Position numbers and translations under genes: made by a program | Assembly: GCA_017607445.1 (NCBI GenBank) | Contig: JAEVHH010000005.1 | Coordinates: forward strand, 1-64,000 | Direction of reading: 5' to 3' | Origin: Histoplasma ohiense | Lineage: Eukaryota; Ascomycota; Eurotiomycetes; Onygenales; Ajellomycetaceae | Length of the DNA: 64,000 nucleotides | In this document: positions 11,190 to 22,435 of the stretch, piece after piece | Layout of the letters: the number at the start of each line of letters is the position of its first letter | Position numbering within the stretch: position 1 is the first letter of the stretch | The notes under the pieces: generated by a model | The model's input: only the letters and a program-made list of their open reading frames with translations | Databases searched by the model: none | What the model was told of the DNA's origin: nothing

Positions 11190-14100
11190 TTATCCCCCTC
11201 TATCAGAGTGAGTGAGAACTCATAGATGTTGAGAGTGATGATGTTCTCCAAGGCAGACACAGATTCTCAGATTGAACAATTGTATTCTACTCATTTGACA
11301 AGATATTCACAACAGCAGCAGTTGGTTCTATTGTTAAGAATTGCTTCAATTTCCCACTTGAGTTCATTGTCTTCTTCTACAATGATGAATGACTGTCAAT
11401 CAGAGATTCTCTGTGAGTGAAATGGATCCTCAGCCATGGGTTGGAGCAGGTTCATATGAAAGATGTTGTGAATGTCAGATGGGGTGTTGAGTTGATAATT
11501 GTGTATATCTAGCACTTTCTTCACTGTATATTTGATGTGATGATAATCTAGTATACATGAGAGGTGGTCTGTTCTTATATTCTTGAGATTCAGTCAGACT
11601 TTGTTTTCTATATGATATCAGATCACAGAACTTCTTCTGATGTTCATTTGATTCTCATAATCTTACTGAGTGCTGATCATTGAAGCTTCTGTTTATTCAC
11701 AGACTTTCTTCAGCTTGCTCATGATGTTCTCTGCCATCTGTATGAGACTGTGGGCATACACAGTTTCTTGGAAAGTCTCAGAGAAGTCCAGAATCTCTAA
11801 GTTGTATTCATATAGAAGAAAGAATGAGCTTACATCTGTTGTAGTGGAATCTCAACTGTTAATTGCAATCTCAGTGTGTGGCAGCAGATTGCTTCAGTTG
11901 TCTTGTGTATAATTGCAGAACTTACAGAGAATGTTCTTTATTATTTATATCATTCTCTCAGTAGCTTCATCAGTCTCTGAATGATACATCATTGATAACT
12001 TTTGTTCAATTCTTAATAATTGATATACATGAGCTCAGAGTGCACTGATGAATTGACTGCCTCTATCTGACACAATGAATGAAGACAGACTATATATACA
12101 ATAGAACAGGTTTCTGATGAAGGCATCTGCAACTACTTCAGCATTCATCTTGTCACAGAGCTGTAGTATTACATCCTTGCTGAGTCAGTTGACAATGACT
12201 AGAATGTTTGTAGAACCTCTGCTTTTGAGTAAGAAAACTGCAAAATCAATAGCTATATCACATCAAGTTTGATTGAAGATAGATAGAGACTTCAGCATCC
12301 CTTTTCAGCATTCACATTATGCCATCACTGAGCTGCAGCAATCACAGTTGTGTATGAACCAGCATATGTCTTTTGACATATCTGATCAGTAGAATTCTTG
12401 AATGATGATGTTGTACATAATTTCACATTCTGAGTGTCTGATCATCAGCAAGTCATGAATTTCTTGCATGATCTGTGTTTATAGAGATTCTGAATCAGAG
12501 ACTCATCATCTATCTCAAAAGCATAAGCAGTTGTCATCATCAATTGAATATGCTGAGATATCCATTCTTGAGTATACATCTGCAGGGAATCAAGATGCTT
12601 TACTTCATACAGCTTCAGCAGCTTGCTGTCAGAATTCATCTGCTTCTGTCACTAGTCTTCATTGTTCTTCAAATGAGAGTTCTTGAGCTTGAAACTGATT
12701 GATATGTATGCAGAGTTCATCTGATTGTGTAAGACTTTCTATAATTATAGAGTTGATTAATCAATGCTCTCAGTGTTTCCATCTGTCATCTAGATCATCA
12801 GATGGCATATCTTGTTCTCAGTGGGACAGAGCATTCACAAGAGTATTCTCTACTCCAGATCAATAATGAATTGTGAATGAAAAACAGCTAAGAAACAATG
12901 ACCAACACATATATCTCTCAGTGAGCTTACAAGTGATTGTGAAGTATTCTAAGTTCTTATAATCAGTAACAATCTCAAACTTCTTGACACTCATAAGTTC
13001 AGACTTTCATTCTTTGAGATATCATATAATCACTAGAAGCTCCTTGTTATAGATCTCATAGTTGCATTCAGCAGATGACATCTTTTTCAAGATGAAGACA
13101 CAGAGTTGTAGAACATCTTCATTATCATATTGCATTAGTGCCTCATCTATTACATAATCTGAGGCATCTGTTTCAAGAATTGTATGCTTATCTGAATTGA
13201 ATGATTGCAGCATCAAAGTGCTTGTGAACATACACTTCAGCTTTTTGAATGCTGCATCCACTTCATCAGTTCATTGAAATACAGCATCTTTTCAGATCAG
13301 ATTCATCAGTGATTGTACAATATCAGAGAAGTCTTTGATAAATCTTCAGTAGAAGTTGACAAATTCTAGAAAGCTTCTAGTCTCTTTTATCAAGATTGAT
13401 GCCTTTCAGTTGAGAATTGCTTCCACCTTCTTAGAATTCATACATACATCTTTTTCAGCTTTGATGATGAATTCTAAATAGATTATAGACTTGGTCTCAA
13501 AGTTGCATTTATCAATGTCCACTTACAGTCCAGCTTTATATAGACAGTCAAGCACTTGTTGTATGTGCTTGCAGTGCTCAGTGAGTGATTCATTGATGAA
13601 GATCAGAATATCATTCATGTACACTGAGGCAATCTCATCAAGCAGATCTTATAGAGCTCAGTTAATGTATTTCTGAAACATGCTTGAAGTGTTTGCTAAT
13701 TCAAAGAGGATCACTGTCCATTTGTATAATCTGTAACACATACAAAAAGCAGTTAGCCATTTGTCACCTTCATTAATTCTTATCTTATAGAAGGCTGCAG
13801 AGATGTCAAGCTTTGTAAATCATTTTGCTTTTTCTATTCATTTGAGTGTTTCATTGATGAGTGAAAGAGAGTATTGATTCTTCTGTGTAATCTTGTTGAG
13901 TTCTCAGTAGTTAATGCAGAATTGTAAGCCTTCTTCTGATTTCTTCACAAACAGTATGAATGCTGCAGTGAGTGAGTTGCTAACACAAATGAAGTCTTTA
14001 TTCAGTAATTCATTGAGCATTTTTCATAGAACAAGAAGCTCATTGTGTGACATGCTGTAGAGAGAATCTCAGAGCAGTTGTGGGTTCTTATCATCTTTCT

Positions 14101-14891
14101 TAATGAGCTCAATTGTATGATTTATATCAGATTCTCAGTGAGGAGGAAGCTTTTCAGCTTCTTTCTCATTGAACACATCTGCAAAGTCTTCATACAATTT
14201 GAGTAGTTTTTTGTGTGGTTTCTTGAGATCTTTGAGTTCCAACTTTTCTAATGCTTTTTTGATATCCATCATACTAGCAGCAAACACTTGGACATTCTTC
14301 TTCTCATGCATTTGATGGGTTAGTAGTTTGTATGCTTTCACTGATATCTGAATGAGATCAGTGGTTCTATTAACATTCTTCTCATAAACACAATCATCTT
14401 CTGAGAAAATAAGACAGCAGTTGCATGCATCCAACAAGGTTTCAAATTCTGTGAGTTATGATAGATCAAGCATTAGATTGTATTCAAGATCTTGTATTTC
14501 ATATGCATATACATTCTTTTTCTCATATTCTTCTATGTTGATGTTAAATCTTACCATGTTGTAGAAGGCTGATCCTCTGAGGTCATCAAATCCACTAAGC
14601 TTATGCAGCTTGAAAAAGAGAATACACTGGAGCTTATGCTTCTCAATCAACTGAGTGTCTATAAGAGCATAATGAAGGAAACCACTGTCTATCATTACTC
14701 ATACATTGACTAGGCTATTTACAATGACAGAGACTATAATTGTGTCTGCTTGCATTTTCTGCTTGAATCTTCAGCTAGCTTTCTGCTTCTTGAGCTCTTG
14801 TCTGTATTTTAGAGTGAGAGCTCATCTTTTCTCTGTTCTTGCCTGTCTGCAGGCGACACAGTGTTCACATGCATGGGGGGTTTACTCAGAG
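11177..14891 (-). pseudogene. pol: element A pol (protease-RT-RNase H-integrase-chromodomain)
   Basis: Single minus-strand frame, -1 relative to gag, from the gag overlap near 14890 to a TAG at 11177-11179 a few bases inside the 3' LTR. The protease active-site motif is MIDSGFLHYALID (around 14655-14695). RT has SEEGLQFCINY near 13925-13950 and YMNDILIF (YxDD box, D-to-N class change in the family) near 13600-13625. An RNase H block DKHTILETDASDYVI lies near 13145-13190. Integrase HHCC and DDE regions and a chromodomain follow down to 11205. Stops are TGA at positions where the family has Arg or Trp. Confidence 0.88.
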
Positions 14892-15822
14892 TGATTGCAT
14901 TTGAACATTGATTTGTGAAGTGTTCTGATTTGTCACAGTGTATGCAGACTTCTCTGATGATTTGATCAGCAGCATTCTTCTCTGAGACATTGAGGACCCT
15001 CAGATAACTTGCATTTACATGTAAAACTCAGTTCATTGATTCTGATTCAGAGATGAGAGATGCTGCAGAGTGGTTTGAGATGTATATATTTGTTCAGCAG
15101 AATCCTCTGCAGTTTTGAAGCATGCAGAACTGAGACAGATTGTTGTTCAACAGATGAAGATCAGCACAGAATTTGCTGTATGTTGAGAGCTTCAGACACT
15201 CTATACTTCAGTTATGTAATTGAAAGTTCAAGTTCTTGAACAATATATTGATTTTGATGATGTCATCTCAGTCTTGCTCATCTGCTTCTAGGAGTTTGCA
15301 ATTGAATTCAGAAAGATAAGTTGTCAACACAACATTCATCTGACAAGTTTGATTAAGTCAGTCTAATGCCTTGGCTTGAAGCATAGAATCAAGGAAGAGA
15401 GAGTTGAGTTGTTGAAAGACTAGCTCTGATATACACTGATGATTCTGGCAATGATTCATTCAGGGTTAGAATTTTGCTAATGCATTGTCATTCAATCTGC
15501 TATGGATATACCATGCTTGATTGGATAGTGAGCCTATTGCTTGTTCATCAATGTCCAATTTGATGTTCACTTTTGACTTCCACACAAGGTAGAGTGCTAG
15601 ATCTCTCTTGTATTTATTGAGGATTGAAAGCTTCTCTCTTGAGGGCTTTTCATAAGGCATGGGTGTAGAAGGAACAGTGAACATGAGAGTGCTCATCTCA
15701 GCAAGTCATCATTGCAATTCAGCCATCTGTAGCATCTGCTGCTGAAGGATGCTTTATAGGTCTAAGTTATCATCCGCTGTGTTTGAATGCAGTGGGTGTT
15801 CATAGAATTGTTTGTAGTTCAT
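14809..15822 (-). pseudogene. gag: element A gag with CCHC zinc knuckle
   Basis: 1,014-bp gag frame (338 codons including stop), the same length as in B and C. ATG at 15822; TAA at 14809-14811. The middle region includes the Gag-type segment KPSREKLSILNKYKRDLALY (15600-15660). A CCHC knuckle VCIHCDKSEHFTNQC lies near 14905-14950. Internal TGA stops are present. The C-terminal 70 or so nucleotides overlap the start of the pol frame. Confidence 0.85.
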
Positions 15823-16177
15823 TTCAATGTCTAAGAATATGTAATAATAATATAAAAAAAAGAAAAGGAATACTTGTAGACACTTGGTCCTCTTGCAGAC
15901 ACTATTCACAGTGTTGCAGTGCTAAGCTTGATCAAGCTTCTTTGTGAATGCTATTCACAGCATTACAGTTTGTAGACACTTGGGCCTCATAGAACATGGT
16001 CGATTGTGTTTTGAATGCTTAGACACAACAGTCTATATAACTAACAATAAGAGCACTCAGACTCATGAGGGATCTCTTGTAATGACTAGACACTCAGGTC
16101 TGTAAACAATGCACTCAGATGTAAGAACTAATAATGAGACACTCAGATCTAAAACACAGAAGAATCAATTCATAATG

Positions 16178-16772
16178 TAATGAATGTACTTTGATTAATG
16201 ATTTGATACTATCCTAATTACAGATTACAAATTGATTAAGAAAAGAAAGAGAAAAGAAATCAGAAGAAAAGATCATACAAAGAGGATTCTTATAGAGGAA
16301 AGTTTGAAGTGGAAGAATATCAGAAGCCACTCCACAGTGGAGTGCAGAGCAGAAGAACATTAAGAGATATATGTAAGAATCATTAGAAATTACACAAGCA
16401 CAGAACATGGAGTGAGGGAATCATTGAGAGCTACATGAAAGAATCATTAGAGACTATATGAGTGCAGAACACAGAGCAGAAGAACATAAGAAGCTACACA
16501 GAAGAATCATTAGAGACTACATGAGTGCAGAACACAGAGCAGAGGAATGTAAGAAGCTACATGAAAGAATCATTAAAGACTACACAAGTGCAGAGCACAG
16601 AGTGGAAGAACATTAAGAGCTATGCAGAAGAATCATTAGAAACTATGCAAGCACAGAGCACAGAGTAGAAGAACATCAAGAATTATGCAAGATCACAACA
16701 GCCAGAAACAAGCAGGTGCAGAAGGGGAGTTGATTGCGTAAGTTAATTACTAACAGATGCTAACCCGTCACA
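16178..16772 (-). repeat. element A 5' LTR
   Basis: 595 bp, outer end at CCCGTCACA (16764-16772), inner end TGTAATGAATG at 16178. The primer-binding region is expected just below 16178. Same 63-bp internal repeats as 10593-11189. It has lost more CpG than the 3' LTR. Confidence 0.93.
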
Positions 16773-17843
16773 CAAAGTGCAGCATTCACATATTCAGACT
16801 GAGGAAAAGATGAGCAAGCTGTGGGTTGTTGAATCTGAGATGTCAATGCAAGTCAGTGATGACTTGAGTGTAGCTTTTGTACACAACAGAGATGATAATG
16901 ATCTGAGAGATGTTCTCTGTGAGATTAGCAACATTGACTATTCACAGTCAGTCATCATGGGAGGAACTGCATTTGTCTTCAGCTTCAGCCCAGATGATAT
17001 TCTCATTCATGATAATGAAATGAATGTGAATGATGATTGACTCAGTGGTTGGTTTGTCAGTGTCAGAACCCTGGAGATAGTCACCATGCTTCTTCTTCAG
17101 AGCATCATACATCATGATGATGAGTTTGTTGACTGACTCATTGAATGAGACAGTGATGAGAAGCTGATGCTTGGCACCTTCAACTCCATTCTTTGAAGTT
17201 CCAACAAACAGAAGCATTGTGTGGGTGATTCAGTAAGACTTGTCAATTTCAGATGATCTCTGAAAGAGACCCATCTCTTCAATCAGAGACAGCAAGCTGT
17301 TCATTGCAAGAGTCTGCTTGATGTTGAACCCAGTGGTTAAATGAATGTTGTTGATCAGACCCAGGCATTCACTGCTCTTGATCAACTCATAGATGTTGAC
17401 ACAGTGAAAGTGGATGAACTGAAGATTGTTGATCAAGAGAAACTTGAGCATGTCAATCTTTTGCAGTGAAAGTCTATTGTCCTGGAACTTGTGGAGACTT
17501 GCAATCTGAAGATGAAAGGGCATGGTGAACTGGATTGCTTAGACAAGCACTGGAATATCACAGGCACTGGCTACTGTGGAATGCAATTCAGATACTGTCT
17601 GAGCCTTCATGGAATCAACCAGTTCAAAGGGTACATGGAAGGGAGTGGAATCATCAGCCCAACAAAGCTCTTGCTTGATCCAGGGATGGATGATGTACAG
17701 ACTGAGATGGGACAAAGATGCAAAGAGAAGATGATCAACAATATAAGCAGATCAACTTAAGAGAGAGTTGTTAACATTCAGATTAAAGTTGATCTTAAGG
17801 CTGTCATCTGACTGCAGACAGCATTCAGTATCTTCAGAGATAC

Positions 17844-18114
17844 TGTAATAGGCGCAACGGAGATATCTATATTAGGAAATAGCTATGTGGCGATAGAAGA
17901 ACACAGAACACGCCAGAATTAATGAAGAGGGACATAGCGCACGGCACCATAGGCGGCCGTAGCGCGTGGTGGTCGCCTATATAATGCTCGCTGATATCCG
18001 TAGATATTAGGAGATCAGCGATTAGCTTTGAATAATAGAGATTGCTACCTTCTTAACATCCTACGTGCGTACTTCACACTACTCCCATAATTATACCTAC
18101 AACCATCTCTTACA
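17844..18114 (+). mobile_element. solo LTR of the element D family, CpG-rich
   Basis: 271 bp running TGTAATAGGCGCAACGG...CATCTCTTACA, flanked by a perfect 5-bp duplication GATAC (17839-17843 and 18115-18119). Same family as the LTRs of element D (50135-50405 and 62807-63077, opposite orientation). It sits within the SF1 helicase frame, and its insertion length (276 bp with the duplication) is a multiple of three. It retains many CpGs (GGCGGCCGTAGCGCG), unlike the surrounding DNA, so it is a recent insertion. Confidence 0.93.
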
Positions 18115-19161
18115 GATACAGAGAAAGGCATAGTAACAACAGTTGTTCACTCTGAAAATGATCATCAGATAAATATAAGTTGGCTGCTGATCAAGATCAG
18201 CTCTGAGCTGTGTTTGAGTCTCATTCTCAATAACTGTTCTGAAATCAAGAACTGTGATGTACTTCTTCAGATTGATGAAAGAGATCTGCTGTTCAATCTG
18301 ATACTGAGAATGCTGATCAGATTCAGAGTAGTCTCCAACCTGAATGAAAACACAGTTGAGATGATCAGAATATCACTTGAAGAGATTGTTCATCAGAGAA
18401 TTTGCAGAGTTGTGGAACTGTTGAACAAAGTCTTCAAGAAGAGTGTCAAAGTCCAGACTTCTAATGATCATGGAGACTCTGGCAGATGATGAATTGCTGA
18501 ACAAGAACAGATTGTGAATGGCATTGATCTGAGTATACTGCAACTTAAAGTCTTGATCAGCAAATATATTATAGACATAAATATTGTTGACATCTGTGTT
18601 GTATTGTTCAAAGACATAGTTGAATTCAAAGAGGTAATAGAAATCACAGAGTTCTTTGAAGTGATATATCAAGTTCTTAACCTTGTTCAGAAGAACCTCA
18701 GTGCTGATGTTGTTGCAGACAGTGATCTTATAAGACTCCATATGCTGTAGCAGAAGACAGATTGCTGCATGATATCTTTCTTTGAAAATGATTGCAGAAT
18801 CAAAAACTGTAATCTTCAGATTCAAAGTGATCTTATACTTCTTCTTGATGTGGGTTACCAGATTGACACAGATGTGAGGGATGTTTTTCTAAATATTGAT
18901 GCAGAGCTCTTCAATGATCTGTTCCTTCTTGAGGAAATAGAAAGCAGCACAGTGAACATAACACTGAGATGTCTTATAAGCTGAATGATCAGATCTGTAC
19001 ATGATGTCAGACATGAGTCTATTCTTCTGACCATAGTCAGATGCAGCTAAGATATCACCTCTGCTGTCAGCATTGAATTCTGAGATGTTGTTTTCCTTGT
19101 CAGCTGAGAATCTGAGTGTTTTATTTTTGCTGTGAGCATTGAATTTGTGTCTGAGTGCCAT

Positions 19162-20195
19162 TTTGAGTGGTTGTGAGACAGAACTGAAGAATAACTTGAA
19201 GAATCAAGATTAGTGATAAGAAAAACATTCTAAGAAATAGAAAGAGTACAAGAAGGGTTTTATAACAGACACTGCTGAGAATCAATCAGAGATCAAGCAG
19301 AGAGATCAAAAAGAGATGACAGATGAGTTTGAATTCAGTGATCAAGTCAACAAAAAAATGATGTGATTAGCAGAGAAGAATAAAAGATGAAGATGAAGAT
19401 GTAAAGAAAAAGTAAAAGACAAAATAGATAACAGATATGAAACTATAAGATAGTCAGCTGAATGATTGAGAGGGTGAAAGATCAAGAGATTGAATGAGAG
19501 ATTAAGAGATTAAAAGATTGAGAGAATCTAAAATTGAGAGGGTGGAAGATCTAGAAATATAACACAAAGAGAGAAAGAAGTAAAAGAAATATAATGAAAC
19601 AGAAGAAAGAAGTTCTCTATAATGCAAACAGACAACATAACCCAGCAGCAACTGTGGCTGCAAAAGGCATGCAGTTGATCAGAGAATGACAAGAATGAAG
19701 ATGTCAGAAATACTGTCAATAAAGAGATATCTAAAATCAAAGATAAAGATTAGACATGTAACTAAATATAGTCAGACAGTGATTAAAGAGAAACAGTCTC
19801 TGAGAACAAGAGATGATAACTGTTTAAATTAGATTGTGTTGTTATTTGTTCATCTGAATGTTCAGTCAATGAGTGAAAGAACTGAGCAATTGATAAATCT
19901 AAGTGATAAATATGAAAGAATATTCTTGCATTCATCATATCCTTCTGTGTGCAAAGCAGAATATCACTGTACTAAGTAAATCTCAAAGTAATTAAGTTAT
20001 ATATAGCCTCACTGTGGTTTGCAGAGTTGAGGATTTATTTGGCTAATCTTCAAAGCAATGCTGTGAGAAATGCACAGATGTGTATCTTGTATACTCTGCA
20101 GTACAGACAGTAGAATGTGTAGAGTTATAATTCTTCTCTGATTTGTGTGTCTCAAGATTCAGAAGGCCTGTCACACTTAACACTCACTGTATAAG
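19162..20195. other. intergenic, upstream of the SF1 helicase pseudogene
   Basis: No gene supported. Presumed promoter region of the minus-strand SF1 gene. Imperfect AGAGATTAAGAGATTAAAAGATTGAGAG repeats lie at about 19440-19550. The strand composition is purine-rich here. Confidence 0.5.
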
Positions 20196-20283
20196 TCATA
20201 TGAACTATACATTTTGCATTGACTGTACATTTTGCATCAATCATACATTTTGCACTGACTGTACATTTTGCACTGACTGTATA
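20196..20283. repeat. short 20-bp tandem repeat
   Basis: About four copies of a unit like ACTGTACATTTTGCACTG run in tandem just before a poly-purine tract. Variants differ by transitions. No coding signal. Confidence 0.8.
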
Positions 20284-20454
20284 GATTATAAAAAAGAAAA
20301 AAATAGAGTGTAAGAAAAAGAATATAGAAAAGAAAAGAGAAGAAGTGTTTGAGCTGATAGAGACAAAAGTATTGAAAAAAAATCAAAGCAGAGTACATGT
20401 AGATACAATGCTGGCAGTCAAGAATGTATCAGCTGGGTCAAACATGCAGATTGT

Positions 20455-20695
20455 ACTGATTACACTATCAGTGCAGATAATTGAATCAATTGAGCCAACT
20501 GTGCTGATTGAACTGATTATACTGATTGTATCAATTGAACTGATTGTACCAATTGAACTGATTGTATCAATTGAATTGATTGTATCAATTGAATCAATTG
20601 TACTGATTGAATCAATTGTACTGATCAAGTCAATTATATCAATTGAGTTGATTGAGTCAACTGTACTGATTGTGCTATCTGTACCGCCTGCATAG
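20455..20695. repeat. imperfect GATTGTATCAATTGAACT minisatellite
   Basis: A simple repeat of ATTGTATCAATTGAACTG-like 18-bp and 9-bp subunits gives open frames on both strands (VSIELIVSIE-like and ISTIDSIDTI-like). These are repeat artefacts and not proteins. A CpG-containing palindrome AGGCCGGCCT within CAGCAGGCCGGCCTTGTGGGGCTGCTG follows at about 20739-20766. Confidence 0.75.
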
Positions 20696-20736
20696 ACTGT
20701 GCTGTCCTTGGTGGTTACACTCATTAACATGAGTGT

Positions 20737-21518
20737 ACTCAGCAGGCCGGCCTTGTGGGGCTGCTGAGGGATTGTCAGATAATATACAGCCAGCCAGCTG
20801 TGCTATCTTGTGCAGTATTATGTGTAGAACTGTGTGTGTTCCAGCAGTTCTACAAAGTCTGTAGAGATCAGAGATTCTAGATAGACAACAGCTGTCATCT
20901 GATTGTATGACTGTGCTGCTGATCTCTTGAGTCAGTGAAGAAAGTGTCTCTGTAAGTGTTGATAGAGCATCAAATGCTCTGAGCTCTTATTGTGTTCACA
21001 GATACAGATGAGCCTCACATTCACATGCTGAAAACATCTGTAATATCAAGAGAAGTCTCTATAAGAGAAGTGGAGTGTGAGTCAGTGATGAAGAGTATAC
21101 TGTGATATGATGAGCTCTGAAGAGATCTTCATCTGATATTCCACAGTTGATCTACTGAATCTTCAGTTCTGATATCAGTCAGAAAGCTTTCCACAGACTT
21201 CTTCTCATCACTTTTGTCTTATCTTCTAACTGAGCTGCTTAGCCACTGTGTGGACACCACTGACTGTGGATGAGATCTTGAGTTTATAGACTGAGACTGT
21301 TATAGATGAGACTGCTCATTTAGTCAGATGATCTACTTTCTCATTGCTCTCAATTCTCATATACTTGAAAGATCATTTCAGACTGACATTGTGCTGTCTG
21401 AGGAGCTCATGACAGTGGTTGAAGACTCAGTTTGAGATGACTGCTGTGTTGCTCTGTATACTCTAGATGACTGAGATGTTGTCAAGACAGAGCTAGATTC
21501 AAAAGTTGATGCTGCCAT
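20737..21518 (-). pseudogene. degenerate Ser/Thr/Gln-rich ORF downstream of the RecQ-type gene
   Basis: From ATG 21518 on the minus strand a frame is open for 46 codons with Ser/Thr/Gln-rich composition (TTSQSSRVYRATQQSSQTES). It then continues for over 200 codons interrupted mainly by TGA. No family is recognised. It follows the RecQ-type pseudogene on the same strand by about 260 bp, so it may be a separate small gene or a broken C-terminal extension. The 3' boundary is a guess. Confidence 0.3.
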
Positions 21519-22374
21519 CTGGAGTTATCAATGTATATATTGCTAAATTCAGAAATCAGCACAGCTTCATTCAGCAAGATAGATGAAATAATAAATTACT
21601 ATTAAAATATATCAGATTTATATAAACATGACAGCTGAAGAATCTAAGAATTGATTTCAATGATATGTGAATGCTAAATTTTTATCTGTCAAGAAATAAC
21701 CAAGTTTAAAGATTTTGCAGTAAATAGTAAGAAACTCTTTAGCAGTACAAAACTGTATCTATACACTGTCTTAGAGTTACTGACTAGATAAGAGCATTTG
21801 AAACATCTGATCAGCAATTAATATAGCATTTGATGCTGTCACATCATACATCTCCCACTTTCTGCCCAGTCACTGCATATAGACTGTCTCATCAGAAGAA
21901 ACATATTCTTCAGTCAAATTGAAAAGATGACTTAATCTTCAAATCTGATTCTGATATATTGCTCAGCATGCTGACATGATCAGATCAGAGTAATTGCACT
22001 GATCATAGCCCTGCTGCTGACACACTGTCTGTGGGTTGTAACAGTGAAAACACACTGCATACATCTCTATCCAGCCCTCTCAGTGAAGGCTGTTCTGCTT
22101 GATCTGTTGATGAGCTCTGAAATACTTGAATTGTTGTGGGTTATCACATGATTGAAGACTGTGCTGTGTGTTGGAAAGGGCCTCTGTGTGGGGAAGAAGC
22201 TGACAGATCATGTATAGACTCTGAAGTTGTTGAAGACAGCTCTGATACTTCTCAAAGAGATGCACTTTCTTCTGTATCTGATCAGCTCTAAGATGAGCAT
22301 CAATGATCAGATCAGTCAGATCATTCTTGAAGACAGTCTTCACAGAATCAGTTGACTGTACAGATGAGCTTGAT

Positions 22375-22435
22375 GATACAGATGAGTTTGATGATACAGA
22401 TGAGTTTGATGATACAGATGAGCTTGACTGTACAG
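22375..22435. repeat. 21-bp tandem repeat inside the RecQ-type gene
   Basis: Three to four copies of a GATGATACAGATGAGTTTGAT unit. On the coding strand they give a Ser/Val/Asn-rich linker (SSVSSNSSVSSNSSVSS) between the helicase core and the C-terminal cysteine-rich part. The 21-bp period keeps the frame. Confidence 0.8.

Larger units (their letters stand above)
10593..16772 (-). mobile_element. element A: full-length Ty3/Gypsy chromovirus
   Basis: A 6,180-bp LTR retrotransposon on the minus strand inserted in the SF1 helicase pseudogene. Target duplication CAAAG lies at 10588-10592 and 16773-16777. LTR ends are TGTGACGGG/TGTAACGGG type inverted repeats. Same family as B and C: gag, protease, reverse transcriptase, RNase H, integrase and chromodomain in that order. 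A purine tract (AGAGGGGGATAAT on the minus strand) lies directly against the 3' LTR. Many TGA stops in pol make it non-autonomous now. Confidence 0.95.
9284..19161 (-). pseudogene. SF1 Upf1/Nam7-like helicase, split by two LTR insertions
   Basis: Superfamily 1 (AAA_11/AAA_12, Upf1/Sen1/Nam7-like) RNA/DNA helicase. Seen on the minus strand: motif Ia-like LLITVSFNESVNKL (about 17110-17160), motif II IIVVDEMAKTSE (about 10330-10365), motif III VSDEFQLHSTIML (about 10235-10280), a QHHLHLSVSAVV segment matching the QHRM region (about 10115-10150), and near the C-terminus FQRDECFIVIFDL (motif V, normally QGxE) with LNVELSHTHHAHYII (motif VI, normally LNVALTRA). The ATG at 19161 starts MALRHKFNAHSK. 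The solo LTR (17844-18114 plus GATAC) and element A (10593-16772 plus CAAAG) total 6,461 bp. Without them the span is 3,417 bp, or exactly 1,139 codons in one frame ending at TGA 9284-9286. The internal stops are TGA/TAG, explained by C-to-T changes. No introns or frame-shifting indels are needed. A standard GxxGxGKT loop was not found. Confidence 0.8.

Noticed and set aside
20345..20730. Overlapping 115-116-codon frames VSIELIVSIE / ISTIDSIDTI
   Set aside because: Both derive from the same simple ATTGTATCAATTGAACT repeat on opposite strands.
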